Of a stretch of DNA of 64,000 nucleotides, positions 40,612-49,300 are shown piece by piece. The stretch covers positions 1,250,118 through 1,314,117 of the forward strand of contig NZ_JADWYS010000001.1 of the NCBI RefSeq assembly GCF_015831345.1. The letters are read 5' to 3'. The notes under the pieces were generated by a model, which saw nothing but the letters and a program-made list of their open reading frames with translations, ran no database searches and was not told the origin of the DNA. The stretch is from Caenimonas aquaedulcis (GTDB taxonomy: Bacteria > Pseudomonadota > Gammaproteobacteria > Burkholderiales > Burkholderiaceae_C). Position numbers and translations under genes: made by a program. Each line of letters starts with the position of its first letter. Position 1 is the stretch's first letter.

Positions 40612-41430
40612 ATGGAGCTTCGCCAACGTGCGCTGCAGGTGCTCTGCATTGCCGATCCTCAGCTGAAAGCACTGCAAGCCCGCGAGCTGCAAGGCTCGGC
40701 CGCTTCGTTTTCAATAGCATCCGACCGGCCCGCCGAGCCGCGCGAGCCGATTCCGGGGCGCCCTTCCCGGCCCGAACTCATCCATCCGTCCCAGGTCGCG
40801 CGCCGCTCGCCCTTCAAGGCCGAGGGATTGGCCGCCCTGCTGCACGCGATCGCCCACATCGAATTCAACGCGATCAACCTCGCGCTGGACGCCGTGTGGC
40901 GCTTCGACGGCATGCCGGACGCCTACTACCTGGACTGGATACGCGTCGCGGGTGAAGAGGCCTTGCACTTCACCTTGCTGCGCGAGCACCTCGCCACGCT
41001 CGGTCACGCCTACGGCGACTTCGCGGCCCACGACAACCTCTGGAGCATGTGCGAGAAGACGAAGGACGATGTTGTCGCGCGCATGGCGCTGGTGCCGCGC
41101 ACGCTGGAGGCGCGCGGCCTCGATGCCACGCCCCAGATCCAGGACAAGCTGCGCCGGGTGAAGACGCCGGAGGCCGATCGCGCGGTCGACATCCTGGACA
41201 TCATCCTGCGCGACGAGATCGGCCATGTCGCGGTGGGCAACCACTGGTACCGCTGGCTGTGCGAACGCGAAGGGCTGGATCCTGTCGCGCACTACGACGT
41301 CGTGGCGCGGCGCTACGACGCGCCCAAACTCTACCCGCCCTTCAACGAAGCCGCCCGCAAGCAGGCCGGATTCAGCGAAGAAGAACTGCGCGCCTTGAGT
41401 TCCTCCCCCGGCGCGGGCGCGCCGGGCTAA
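40612..41430 (+). CDS. DUF455 ferritin-like protein
   Basis: 272 aa. A four-helix ferritin-like fold with a di-metal pattern: HAIAHIEFNAINLALDA, GEEALHFTLLREHL and LRDEIGHVAVGNHWY give the E...ExxH pairs. Family function is not established; related proteins include tRNA-MiaE-like diiron enzymes. The start at 40612 follows a short TTGTAGGG segment. Divergent from the gamma-carbonic anhydrase gene. Confidence 0.9.
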   Translation: MELRQRALQVLCIADPQLKALQARELQGSAASFSIASDRPAEPREPIPGRPSRPELIHPSQVARRSPFKAEGLAALLHAIAHIEFNAINLALDAVWRFDGMPDAYYLDWIRVAGEEALHFTLLREHLATLGHAYGDFAAHDNLWSMCEKTKDDVVARMALVPRTLEARGLDATPQIQDKLRRVKTPEADRAVDILDIILRDEIGHVAVGNHWYRWLCEREGLDPVAHYDVVARRYDAPKLYPPFNEAARKQAGFSEEELRALSSSPGAGAPG

Positions 41431-41445
41431 GGGGCAGGCCGGCGT

Positions 41446-41721
41446 TCACTTCCTGCCCTTCTTGCCGGCATCGAATTTGCGCCAATACTGGAACGGGTCC
41501 TCGTGGTGCTCGATGTCCAGCTCGGACACCCGCGCTTGCAGCCGCTCCTGGACGTCGGCGACGGCCTGGTTGTAGATCAAGGGGCCGATCTCTTCGACAA
41601 AGAAATTCAGCAGCGCCCCGGCGGCTATGTTGCCGATGCGTTCATCCATGTTCTCCTGGAAGTAGCGTTCGATGGATTGGATGGCCTGCGGCCGAAGGTC
41701 CTTGGGAATTTCGACAGTCAT
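41446..41721 (-). CDS. DUF2164 family protein
   Basis: 91 aa. IPKDLRPQAIQSIERYFQEN, then GNIAAGALLNFFVEEIGPLIYNQAVADVQERL, matches DUF2164. All helical, cytoplasmic, function unknown. ATG at 41721 chosen; upstream in-frame codons are not ATG-supported by a ribosome-binding site. Marks the left edge of the resident gene set before the lower-G+C stretch. Confidence 0.82.
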   Translation of the reverse strand: MTVEIPKDLRPQAIQSIERYFQENMDERIGNIAAGALLNFFVEEIGPLIYNQAVADVQERLQARVSELDIEHHEDPFQYWRKFDAGKKGRK

Positions 41722-41819
41722 GAGAATGATCGTACGACGGAACCCGCCGCCTTCCACCCCGACCAGCGCCTCTCCCCCGCTGCGGCCGAGTGATACTGAC
41801 GCATTTTGGAGAGAAACTC

Positions 41820-42110
41820 ATGGCTAATGATCAGTCAGCCGCGATCATGGCGGCGCAGGAATTTCTAACTGACGTTGTGCGGGCCAATGCTACCGCGGTG
41901 GCAGCGATCACAAGCGTCATAATTCTTCATCAAAAGAGCGCAAACTTTAATACGCGTTCGGCGGCGGACGCAATTGTGCACCTCAAGTCGAAAGTGCCCG
42001 CAAAATCCCGAAATGAAGAAGCAATTAGGGCCGTGTATGACACGTTCCTTGCCGCCCTTCGGAACAAGCCAGAGGAATCCCCGGCTGTGATTCCGTTCGG
42101 TTCTGTATAA
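41820..42110 (+). CDS. Hypothetical protein, 96 aa
   Basis: MANDQSAAIMAAQEFLTDVV start, with GGAGAG ten bases upstream of the ATG. Soluble, probably helical, no recognised domain (VHLKSKVPAKSRNEEAIRAVYDTFLAAL). Composition matches the lower-G+C island. It converges on the FRG gene across 168 bp without an obvious terminator. Confidence 0.6.
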   Translation: MANDQSAAIMAAQEFLTDVVRANATAVAAITSVIILHQKSANFNTRSAADAIVHLKSKVPAKSRNEEAIRAVYDTFLAALRNKPEESPAVIPFGSV

Positions 42111-42278
42111 AGGAGGCTCGGACCGGTGGATCAGATGCTTTTCCACCTCCAAGACAACAAAGTATCAGTCGGACGTACTGAATCGTAGTGCGCTCCGAAT
42201 GTGAATTCAGCGCGCACATCGGCCTTTTCGTCTCCTCTAAAGAAAGCGAGAGCGTCCAGCTTCCCGCAGTTGGTAATC

Positions 42279-43592
42279 CTAAACATGTTTTTGGGGGTCT
42301 TGAAATGCGAATTTCTGCGCGATGTATTTCGCAGAGTTCTCAATGTAGGGGAACACAGTGCTTTCGTTGATATTTAGTTGGTCCAACTGCTTTAATACGC
42401 CGCTCTTGTTCATCACCGCGATGCGTTGCACAGCAATTTCGGTATTACCACCCTCATCTAAGGTGACGTCGTAGCCGAATAGAAGAAACGCGCCTGACTG
42501 AAAGGCAATGCGGTTGTTAGTGTGCTTTCCCTTCACACACACGATAGAACGGAGGTGACCTGGGTCTAGACGAGGTTCAAAGAACGGTTTCTCTTCTTTG
42601 ATGAAATGAAGGAGTTGTTTTAAGGACTGCTGCTTATTAAATTTTCGAACCTCTAAGCTACTGAAATCTAATTCGTCCTTCGACGTCTTGGGCAGCCTGG
42701 TTAGGTTCGCGAGGCAGCTGGCAGTGTCTGAATCAAAGTACTTGATCTTCTGGCGGTCTATCGAGAAGACTATGACTTCGCCGTCCTGGTCGAGGTTGCT
42801 CTTACAGGCAAAGTACAAAGCAATCAGAGGGTTTGAAGTGATGTCGAGCAAACGCGTCGGCAACGAGTAGTGCTGCATTCTCACAAGCCGGTCCAAGGTA
42901 TAGACATCCCCCTGAAAGTCAATTGAATTGGAAACTAACAGCTCACGATACATGCGGTCTTCGGCATCCCTGTATATGTAGTTGCCATGCTCGTCCCTCC
43001 GAAAGATCGACGGTTCGAGACGGTATTTGGTCCGGTTGGAGTGACCGCGATAAAAAACCTCCCTTCCACCGTGATTCAGGCTTAGGACGTGTCCAATGAA
43101 CGCCCCGACTGTATCGGCCTGGAACGAAGCCTTAGCGGGCGGCGGCAAGTCCGCCTTTACAACTCTTAGCGAAACCACGGCTGGTTGGCCGATGCCCGCA
43201 TCGGCCAATACTTGATATAGGTCTTCGTCCTTGATTGCCCAATGCGTACGATTGAGTTCCCAGTTTCGAATGTCGAGCGCAGTTTGTAGCGGCTTGATAG
43301 CTTCGAATGGGATCGGCGGAACAGCGGGATCGATCTCAGGAACCACAAAAAGCAGCCGACCATCGTTTCTCAACTTGACGCTTTTCAAACGGCCGACTCG
43401 CATCGCTTCGCTTGTACCTTCATATGCGAAGAGGCAAGGCATATCCAATAATGCCTTAAGCTGCGCTGCCTTTAGCTCACGAAAGCTTGCAGCAATGTCG
43501 TCGCTAGTGAACTCGAGGAACCTACCGCGTTCATATTCGTAACCTGGTTGTTCCCAGGCTCCATCAAGTGACGTAACCAAAAAATTGAACAT
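42279..43592 (-). CDS. FRG-domain protein
   Basis: 437 aa from ATG 43592 (a TTG at 43619 would add nine residues; neither has a clear Shine-Dalgarno). An N-terminal region of about 150 residues has no recognised fold. The FRG domain follows: FYRGHSNRTKYRLEPSIFRR (180-199) contains the namesake F-[YRG]-G motif, and MQHYSLPTRLLDITSNPLIA (239-258) is the second conserved block. FRG proteins are frequent in mobile and defence-associated neighbourhoods, but their biochemistry is unsettled. Lower G+C than flanks, next to a toxin-antitoxin pair. The 315 bp between it and brnA holds no gene, only a small palindrome at 43893-43908. Confidence 0.82.
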   Translation of the reverse strand: MFNFLVTSLDGAWEQPGYEYERGRFLEFTSDDIAASFRELKAAQLKALLDMPCLFAYEGTSEAMRVGRLKSVKLRNDGRLLFVVPEIDPAVPPIPFEAIKPLQTALDIRNWELNRTHWAIKDEDLYQVLADAGIGQPAVVSLRVVKADLPPPAKASFQADTVGAFIGHVLSLNHGGREVFYRGHSNRTKYRLEPSIFRRDEHGNYIYRDAEDRMYRELLVSNSIDFQGDVYTLDRLVRMQHYSLPTRLLDITSNPLIALYFACKSNLDQDGEVIVFSIDRQKIKYFDSDTASCLANLTRLPKTSKDELDFSSLEVRKFNKQQSLKQLLHFIKEEKPFFEPRLDPGHLRSIVCVKGKHTNNRIAFQSGAFLLFGYDVTLDEGGNTEIAVQRIAVMNKSGVLKQLDQLNINESTVFPYIENSAKYIAQKFAFQDPQKHV

Positions 43593-43892
43593 TTGCCGGT
43601 ATAAGTGCGTTTTAAGCAACGTAGAGCAATAGACTCACCACTGAGCGTAGGCAAGCGAGCCGCAACTCCAGCATCGGACTCGCGACGATTGTGCTCATAT
43701 TGTTGATCAAGATGCTCAATCTCGCACGCGCCGAATGTGGTGTCTTATGGAAGGCAAGAAAAGCATTGATCGGCGGGTGCAGTTCACCTCATTGAAGGCG
43801 ATCACCTTTTAGCCAGGCCGCTCCAGCCGTCGCAAAAGTAAGCGGCCAGCACGCAATGGGCAGTGCTTAACTTCGACGAAATCGCCGGGGCA

Positions 43893-43908
43893 CCTGAATT
43901 CATTCAGG
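43893..43908. repeat. Small palindrome downstream of brnA
   Basis: CCTGAAT (43893-43899), TC, ATTCAGG (43902-43908). It lies in the 315 bp gap between the FRG start and the brnA stop. No T run follows on either strand, so it is not a canonical terminator. Confidence 0.35.
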
Positions 43909-43934
43909 CGCTTAATTCACCACTCAAACCGCAG

Positions 43935-44216
43935 CTATGCCGCGGCGCGCTTGCGCGTTTTTGGACTCGGCCGCGCGTTCGCTGGCCGTTCCTGTGCTTC
44001 CACATAAGCGTCAAGGAGCCGGCGAATCATTCGCTGGTACTGCGTATGGTGTTTGGAGGCTTCATATTTGAAAAAATCCACGCTCTTCCTGCTCAGCGCG
44101 AGAGTCACCTTGACTCCCTCTTCCCGGAACGCCAACTCGGAGGGCGGCGGCAGGAAGTCGGGAATGACCTCCATGGCCCCCATCGGCTCATCGGTGTAAG
44201 TGATTTTCTTTTTCAT
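43935..44216 (-). CDS. brnA: BrnA-type antitoxin (ribbon-helix-helix)
   Basis: 93 aa. N-terminal toxin-contacting region (TYTDEPMGAMEVIPDFLPPPSEL), then a ribbon-helix-helix DNA-binding unit (VKVTLALSRKSVDFFKYEASKHHTQYQRMIRRLLDAYV), and a basic tail (ARPSPKTRKRAAA). Begins 29 bp inside the brnT coding end, as usual for this pair. BrnA neutralises BrnT and the complex autorepresses, probably through the palindrome at 44502-44517. Confidence 0.86.
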   Translation of the reverse strand: MKKKITYTDEPMGAMEVIPDFLPPPSELAFREEGVKVTLALSRKSVDFFKYEASKHHTQYQRMIRRLLDAYVEAQERPANARPSPKTRKRAAA

Positions 44217-44469
44217 AAACTGCCTTTCCTTTGCGCCAGAATCCGGCGCCGATGATTCGGATCACACCCTTTCGATACGTGAAGCGGACAGTGAGGACAC
44301 CGCCTGTGACCTTCCCCAGGCAATAAAAGCGCTCTTCGACCCTGCTGTGATCCAGATCCTTGGTGATGACGCGATGCGGATCGGCGAATGCGAACTGGGC
44401 TTCGAAGAAGGAGACATGGTGCTTGGCCAGGTTCGCCGCATTCTTCCCGTCGTCCCACTCAAAGTTCAT
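44188..44469 (-). CDS. brnT: BrnT-type ribonuclease toxin
   Basis: 93 aa, RelE-like fold by family. MNFEWDDGKNAANLAKHHVSFFEAQFAFADP matches the BrnT N-terminus. The C-terminal segment normally written I-S-A-R-x-A is IIGAGFWRKGKAVYEKE here, so the family Arg is displaced. Toxicity may be altered. GAGG precedes the ATG. First gene of the leftward brnT-brnA pair. Confidence 0.86.
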   Translation of the reverse strand: MNFEWDDGKNAANLAKHHVSFFEAQFAFADPHRVITKDLDHSRVEERFYCLGKVTGGVLTVRFTYRKGVIRIIGAGFWRKGKAVYEKENHLHR

Positions 44470-44501
44470 GCCTCGAGTTTAACGCAATCCCATATTTTCA
44501 A

Positions 44502-44517
44502 CCATACGCATGTATGG
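44502..44517. promoter_or_regulatory. Operator-like palindrome upstream of brnT
   Basis: CCATAC (44502-44507), GCAT, GTATGG (44512-44517), about 33 bp upstream of the brnT start. A TTGAAA -35-like hexamer on the minus strand begins at 44501, next to the palindrome. Consistent with ribbon-helix-helix autoregulation by BrnA. Confidence 0.55.
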
Positions 44518-44520
44518 CTT

Positions 44521-45039
44521 TCATGGCTGATGCACGTACACCTCCGCCGGGCTCCCCAGCAAGTCCGTCGACCCCTCCCCGACCGCCCCCAGCGCCAGCG
44601 CCAACTTGATCGAAGCTGCGTTCGGCGGCCGGATGAGGCTGATCACGCGATCGCGCTTCAGGGTTGCGTACGCGATCTCCAGCGCGGTGGCCGCCGCTTC
44701 GCGCGCATAACCCTGCCCCCAATACTCGCGCCCGAGCATCCACCCCAGTTCGAAGCCAGGCCAGCCCGGTACGTCGATGTACCCCGCATGCCCGATCACC
44801 CCCGTGCCGGGCAGGTCGATGGCCCAGATGCCGTAGCCCAGCATCTCCCAGTGGCCGAGCAGCGCCGACATGCTGCGCCACGCCATCTCGGGCGTGCTCA
44901 CCACGCCCGTGCCCATGTAGCGCATCACCTCCGGGTCGGCGCTGAACCTCGCGTAACGCGCATGGTCCGCGAGGACGAAGGGACGCAGCAGCAACCGCTG
45001 CGTCCGGACCTCGCGCGGCGCGAGATATTGGCCGCCCAC
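44521..45039 (-). CDS. GNAT family N-acetyltransferase (RimJ/RimL-like)
   Basis: 172 aa from a GTG at 45039 that shares a base with the upstream Bug stop (TAGTG). RTQRLLLRPFVLADHARYARF begins the fold, and GWMLGREYWGQGYAREAAATAL is the acetyl-CoA loop. Last gene of the leftward locus 49284-44521. Acceptor unknown; no obvious tie to the catabolic genes beyond overlap. Confidence 0.86.
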   Translation of the reverse strand: MGGQYLAPREVRTQRLLLRPFVLADHARYARFSADPEVMRYMGTGVVSTPEMAWRSMSALLGHWEMLGYGIWAIDLPGTGVIGHAGYIDVPGWPGFELGWMLGREYWGQGYAREAAATALEIAYATLKRDRVISLIRPPNAASIKLALALGAVGEGSTDLLGSPAEVYVHQP

Positions 45040-46004
45040 TATTCCGCCTTGGCGCCCGATTCCTTCACCGCCTTGGACCACTTGTCGGTCTCCATGCGGT
45101 GCAGCGCCCAGAACTCCTCGGGCGTGCCGGGAATCGGCACGCCGCCCAGGTTCGCGAGCTTCACCTTCATCTCCGGGTCCGCGAGGGCGGCGTTGAGCTC
45201 GCGGTTCATGCGCGCGATCGCGGCCGGCGGCGTGCCTTTGGGCATGGCGATGCCGAACCACGCGCTCGCTTCGTACCCGGGCACGGTCTCCGCGATCGCC
45301 GGCACGTCGGGCAGCGTCGGCGAGCGCTGCGCCGTGGTCACGCCCAGCGGGCGCACCGCGCCCGAGCGGATGTGCGCGATGATGGACGGCATGTTGTCGA
45401 AGATCACGTCGACCTGGCCGGCGATGAGGTCCACCGTCGCCGGGCCCGCGCCCTTGTAGGGGATGTGCTTCATCTGGATGCCGGCCATCGACTTGAAGAT
45501 CTCGCCCGAGAGGTGCACCGACGTGCCCGAGCCGGACGACGCCATGTTCACCTTGTCGGGGTTCTTCTTCGCGTAGTCGATGAACTCCGCCACCGTCTTC
45601 GCGGGGAAATTCTTCGTCACCGTCATCACGTTCGGCACGCGGATGATCCCGCCCACCGGCGCGAGGTCGTTCAGGACGTTGAAGCCCAGGTTGGGGTACA
45701 GCGTCGCGTTGATCGCATTCGCCGGGTTGACCAGCAGCATGGTGTAGCCGTCCGCGGGCGCGCGCACCACCATCTCGGTGCCGATGTTGTTGCCGCCGCC
45801 GGGACGGTTCTCGATCACCACCGTCTGGCCGAGTTTCGTCCCGAGGTACTGGCCCACCAGCCGCGCCAGGATGTCCGTGGTGCCGGCCGGCGTGTACGGC
45901 ACGATGAAGCGGATGGGCTTGGTCGGATAGTCGCCCTGCGCCTGCGCGCCGAACACGCTGCCGAGCAGCAGCAAAGCCCCGATGAATCTAGCCGGCATTC
46001 GCAT
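45039..46004 (-). CDS. Bug-family tripartite tricarboxylate receptor
   Basis: 321 aa. Signal peptide (residues 1-22), then YPTKPIRFIVPYTPAGTTDILAR and VVIENRPGGGNNIGTEMV, the Bug/TctC hallmark. The first cleft position carries Thr-Asp where many dicarboxylate-binding Bugs have similar polar residues. No TctA/TctB permease is encoded nearby, so it is an orphan receptor. Overlaps the GNAT gene. Confidence 0.92.
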   Translation of the reverse strand: MRMPARFIGALLLLGSVFGAQAQGDYPTKPIRFIVPYTPAGTTDILARLVGQYLGTKLGQTVVIENRPGGGNNIGTEMVVRAPADGYTMLLVNPANAINATLYPNLGFNVLNDLAPVGGIIRVPNVMTVTKNFPAKTVAEFIDYAKKNPDKVNMASSGSGTSVHLSGEIFKSMAGIQMKHIPYKGAGPATVDLIAGQVDVIFDNMPSIIAHIRSGAVRPLGVTTAQRSPTLPDVPAIAETVPGYEASAWFGIAMPKGTPPAAIARMNRELNAALADPEMKVKLANLGGVPIPGTPEEFWALHRMETDKWSKAVKESGAKAE

Positions 46005-46104
46005 CGCACGCTCCTGGTTGAAGAAGCACGCAAGCTACAGGCAAGGCTGCCGCGGCGTCAATCGGGGGCTCTACCCCTGCGCTTTCGACTTACTGCGCGA
46101 AAGC

Positions 46105-47100
46105 TTACTGGGGCTCGATGCCGGCCTTCTTCACCAGCGCCGCATACTTCGTGAGTTCGCGCCTGAAGGCCACCTGCGCCTGCTCGGGGGTGCCGATGTT
46201 GATGGTGTTGCCCTGCTTGGCCATCGTTTCCTTGACGGCCGGGTCGGCGAAGGCGGCAGTGATGGCGTCGTGCGCCTTCTTCACCGCGGCGGCGCTCATG
46301 CCCTTGGGGCCGATCACCGCGAACCACGCTTCCATCGTGTAGTTGGGCAGGCCCTGCTCCACGAAGGTCGGGATGTCCGGCGCGGCCGGCGTGCGCTGGC
46401 CGGCGCACACGCCGATGGCGCGCAGCTGGCCGGCCTTGATCTGGCTCTGCACGCTGGGCAGCGCGGCCACGCCGAATTCCACCTGGCCGCCGATGAGGTC
46501 GGTGACCATCGGGCCCACGCCCTTGTACGGGATGTGCTTGGCCGTGACGCCCGCCTCTTCCAGGAACATTTCCGAGGCGAGGTGCAGGATCGTGCCCGTG
46601 CCGCCGGAGGCAAAGTTGAGCTGGCCCGGCTTGCTCTTGAGCAGCGCGATGAATTCTTTCGCGTTCGTCGCCGGCACCTTGGCCGGGTTCACCACCATCA
46701 CCATCGGCGTCGCGCCGACCACCGCGATCGGCGTGAAGTCGCCGGGCATGTCGAAGGGCAGCGTCTTGATCACGCTCGGGAAGATGACGACGTTGTTCGA
46801 CACCACGGACAAGGTGTTGCCGTCCGGTGCGGAGCGCGCGAGCTGCTGCAGCCCCACGATGCCGCCCGCGCCCGGCTGGTTGTCCACGATGACGGTGGCG
46901 CCCAGCGCCTTCTGCAATGCGGGTTGCGCGGCGCGCGTGATGGCGTCGACGCCCGAGCCGGTGGCGTTCGGCAGGATGAAGCGCACGGTGCCCGATTGCG
47001 CGAAGGCAGGCATCGCACTGGCGAGCCCGGCGGCGGCGAGTGCGCCCAGGGCCTGGCGCCTGGTGAAATTTAGCTCGTCAGATGATGTCTTGCGTTGCAT
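46105..47100 (-). CDS. Bug-family tripartite tricarboxylate receptor (second copy)
   Basis: 331 aa. N-terminus NFTRRQALGALAAAGLASAM is a twin-arginine-like signal. Mature part: VRFILPNATGSGVDAITRAAQ and TVIVDNQPGAGGIVGLQQL. Related to the copy at 45039 but diverged; the ligand loop differs (TGSGVD versus AGTTD), suggesting another ligand. 37 bp downstream of the CoA transferase gene, so probably in one transcript. Confidence 0.92.
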   Translation of the reverse strand: MQRKTSSDELNFTRRQALGALAAAGLASAMPAFAQSGTVRFILPNATGSGVDAITRAAQPALQKALGATVIVDNQPGAGGIVGLQQLARSAPDGNTLSVVSNNVVIFPSVIKTLPFDMPGDFTPIAVVGATPMVMVVNPAKVPATNAKEFIALLKSKPGQLNFASGGTGTILHLASEMFLEEAGVTAKHIPYKGVGPMVTDLIGGQVEFGVAALPSVQSQIKAGQLRAIGVCAGQRTPAAPDIPTFVEQGLPNYTMEAWFAVIGPKGMSAAAVKKAHDAITAAFADPAVKETMAKQGNTINIGTPEQAQVAFRRELTKYAALVKKAGIEPQ

Positions 47101-47137
47101 TGTCTTGTCTCCTAAAACCAGTTGTGCATGCGGCCCG

Positions 47138-48337
47138 TCAGGCGGCGACGCCCTGGGCGATGAGTTCGTCGATCTCGCTGGCGGCGAAGCCCGCCGTCGC
47201 CAGCAGTTCCCGGCTGTGCTGGCCCATCCGCGGCGGGTCCATCCGCACGCCCAGGCGCTGCCCGGCCATCGTGATCGGAAAGAGCGTCGTCTTCACCTTC
47301 TCGCCCGCTTTGGGGCCGTCGGGCAGCGTCACGTCGGCCAGGCCGCCGGTCGCGAGCAGGTGCTCGTCATCGTACAGGTCTTCGGGCTTGCGGATCGGCG
47401 CGAAGGGCAATCCCGCCTTCTCCATCGACGATGCCAGCTCGGCCGCGCTGCGATGCGCGATGCGCTCCGCGATCGCCTTCAAGAGGCGCGGCCGCTCCAC
47501 GACGCGCAGGTTGTTGGTGGCGAGCGAAGGCTCCGCCTTCAGGTCGGCGAACCCCAGCGCGTCGCAGAAGGTGAGCCACTGCGCATCGCTCACCGCCGCG
47601 AGGAAGATCTGTTCGCCATCCTTGACGGTGAAGACGTCGTACACCGCCCAGGGGTTGTCGCGCGCGGGCATGGGCGCCGGGTGCTTGCCCGTCATCGCGA
47701 ACTGCAGCATGTGCTGCCCCATGAGGAACACGTTGTTCTCGAACAGGGCCGACTGCACTTCCATACCTTGGCCGGTGATGCCGCGCTGGATCAGCGCGCC
47801 CAGCACGCCGATCGCCCCGAAGAGCCCGCCCATGATGTCGTTCACGCTCGTGCCGGCGCGCAAGGGGTCGCCGGGGCGGCCTGTCATGTACGCGAGCCCG
47901 CCCATCATCTGCACCACCTCGTCGAGCGCCGTGCGGTGGTCGTACGGACCGGGCAGGAAGCCCTTGTGGCTCGCGTAGATGATGCGCGGGTTCGCCTTGC
48001 TGAGCGATGCGTAGTCGAGCCCGTACTTCGCCATCGTGTCCGGCTTGAAGTTCTCGGCGACGACATCGGCAGTGGCGCACAGCTTGCGCGCCGCCTCGGC
48101 ACCGCGCGGGTCGTGCAGGTCGATGCCGATGCTCTTCTTGTTGCGGTTGAACATGGGGAAGAAGCCGGAGCCCGCGCCAAGCAGGCGGCGCGTGCGGTCG
48201 CCGTCGATCGGCTCGACCTTGATCACTTCCGCGCCCATGTCCGCGAGCACCATGCCGCAGGTCGGCCCCATCACCATGTGCGTGAACTCGACGACGCGCA
48301 GGCCGGCCAGGGGTTGGGGTGCGGTGGTGCCGGTCAT
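47138..48337 (-). CDS. CaiB/BaiF family CoA transferase
   Basis: 399 aa. Class III CoA transferase: LRVVEFTHMVMGPTCGMVLADMG, KVEPIDGDRTR, and the catalytic Asp167 in AGTSVNDIMGGLFG. Moves CoA from a donor such as succinyl-CoA to a carboxylic acid. The ATG at 48337 overlaps the lyase stop as ATGA, which links activation of an acid to a carbon-carbon cleavage step. Substrate unknown. Confidence 0.92.
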   Translation of the reverse strand: MTGTTAPQPLAGLRVVEFTHMVMGPTCGMVLADMGAEVIKVEPIDGDRTRRLLGAGSGFFPMFNRNKKSIGIDLHDPRGAEAARKLCATADVVAENFKPDTMAKYGLDYASLSKANPRIIYASHKGFLPGPYDHRTALDEVVQMMGGLAYMTGRPGDPLRAGTSVNDIMGGLFGAIGVLGALIQRGITGQGMEVQSALFENNVFLMGQHMLQFAMTGKHPAPMPARDNPWAVYDVFTVKDGEQIFLAAVSDAQWLTFCDALGFADLKAEPSLATNNLRVVERPRLLKAIAERIAHRSAAELASSMEKAGLPFAPIRKPEDLYDDEHLLATGGLADVTLPDGPKAGEKVKTTLFPITMAGQRLGVRMDPPRMGQHSRELLATAGFAASEIDELIAQGVAA

Positions 48338-49284
48338 GCGAATTCCTTCATCGTCTTCGGGAGCCCGGCGCGCCACAGCGAGCCGTGCAGTGTTTCCCCG
48401 GCGAGCCAGCCCGCCAGCCGTGCGCGCAGCGCGAGCAGCGCGTCGAAGTCCTGGCCCGTCGCGATGCCCATGCTCGCGAGCATGTAGGCGAGGTCTTCGG
48501 TCGCGACATTCCCGCTCGCGCCGGGCGCATGCGGGCAGCCGCCGATCCCGCCCAGGCAGGCGTCGAAGCGGCTCACGCCCAGCTCGAGCGCGGCGTAGAC
48601 GTTGGCCAGGCCCAGGCCCCGCGTGTCGTGGAAGTGCCCGCAGTTGAGCCTGTCGCCCGCGATGGGCAGCGTGAGCTCGAACATCTCCCGCACCATCGCC
48701 GGGTCGGCGTAGCCCACCGTGTCGGCGAGGCTCACGCGGTCCACGCCCGTGTCCAGCACCGCCTTCACCAGGCGGACGACTTCGGACGGCTCGACCCGGC
48801 CCTGGATCGTGCAGCCGAACGCGGTGCTGATCCCGACTTCGATGAGCGTGCCGGACCCCGCGGCGTCCCGCGCCGCGCGGATGCGCGCGATGTCCGCCAC
48901 CACCTCGTCCGGCGCCTTGCGCAGGTTCGCGAGGCTGTGCGCGTGGCTTGCGGACAGCGGCACGAGCATCAGGCAGGCACTCTCCGCGATCGCCCGCTCC
49001 GCGCCCTTGAGGTTGGGCACGAGCACGGAGGCCTGCAGCCCGGGCAGCGTCTTCGCGAAGGCGAGCACCTCGGCGGTGTCCGCGAGTTGCGGCAGCAGGC
49101 GGGCGGGCACGAAGGAGCCCACCTCGATCTCGCGTTGCCCGGCCTCGTAGGCCGCCCGGATCCACTCGATCTTGTGGGCCGTGGGCATCACGGCGGCAAT
49201 GCTCTGCAGGCCATCGCGCAGGCCCATCTCGCGGATGATCCCCACGCGCGGGAGGGACCGGGGCCGAAGGGATTGTTCTTGCAT
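48334..49284 (-). CDS. HMG-CoA lyase-family enzyme
   Basis: 316 aa. DRE-TIM-like metallolyase barrel: EMGLRDGLQS (metal Asp and catalytic Arg), HFHDTRGLGLANVYAALELG (metal His pair), and the Cys loop GGIGGCPHAPGASGNVATED. Cleaves 3-hydroxy-3-methylglutaryl-CoA or a similar 3-hydroxyacyl-CoA such as citramalyl-CoA. With the CoA transferase just downstream, it suggests activation followed by cleavage to acetyl-CoA plus a keto acid. Divergent from the LysR regulator. Confidence 0.9.
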   Translation of the reverse strand: MQEQSLRPRSLPRVGIIREMGLRDGLQSIAAVMPTAHKIEWIRAAYEAGQREIEVGSFVPARLLPQLADTAEVLAFAKTLPGLQASVLVPNLKGAERAIAESACLMLVPLSASHAHSLANLRKAPDEVVADIARIRAARDAAGSGTLIEVGISTAFGCTIQGRVEPSEVVRLVKAVLDTGVDRVSLADTVGYADPAMVREMFELTLPIAGDRLNCGHFHDTRGLGLANVYAALELGVSRFDACLGGIGGCPHAPGASGNVATEDLAYMLASMGIATGQDFDALLALRARLAGWLAGETLHGSLWRAGLPKTMKEFA

Positions 49285-49300
49285 GCCCCGGAGTTTAGAA

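Larger units (their letters stand above)
41760..44520. other. Lower-G+C accessory island
   Basis: From about 41760 to 44520 the sequence is visibly richer in A and T than its flanks. It carries only accessory genes: a 96-aa orphan, an FRG-domain protein and brnT/brnA. The flanking genes (DUF2164, GNAT) have host-like composition. No tRNA, integrase or flanking direct repeat was seen, so the mode of entry is not visible. Boundaries are approximate. Confidence 0.6.

Noticed and set aside
43893..43908. Palindrome downstream of brnA as a terminator
   Set aside because: No T run follows on either strand; kept only as a small repeat.
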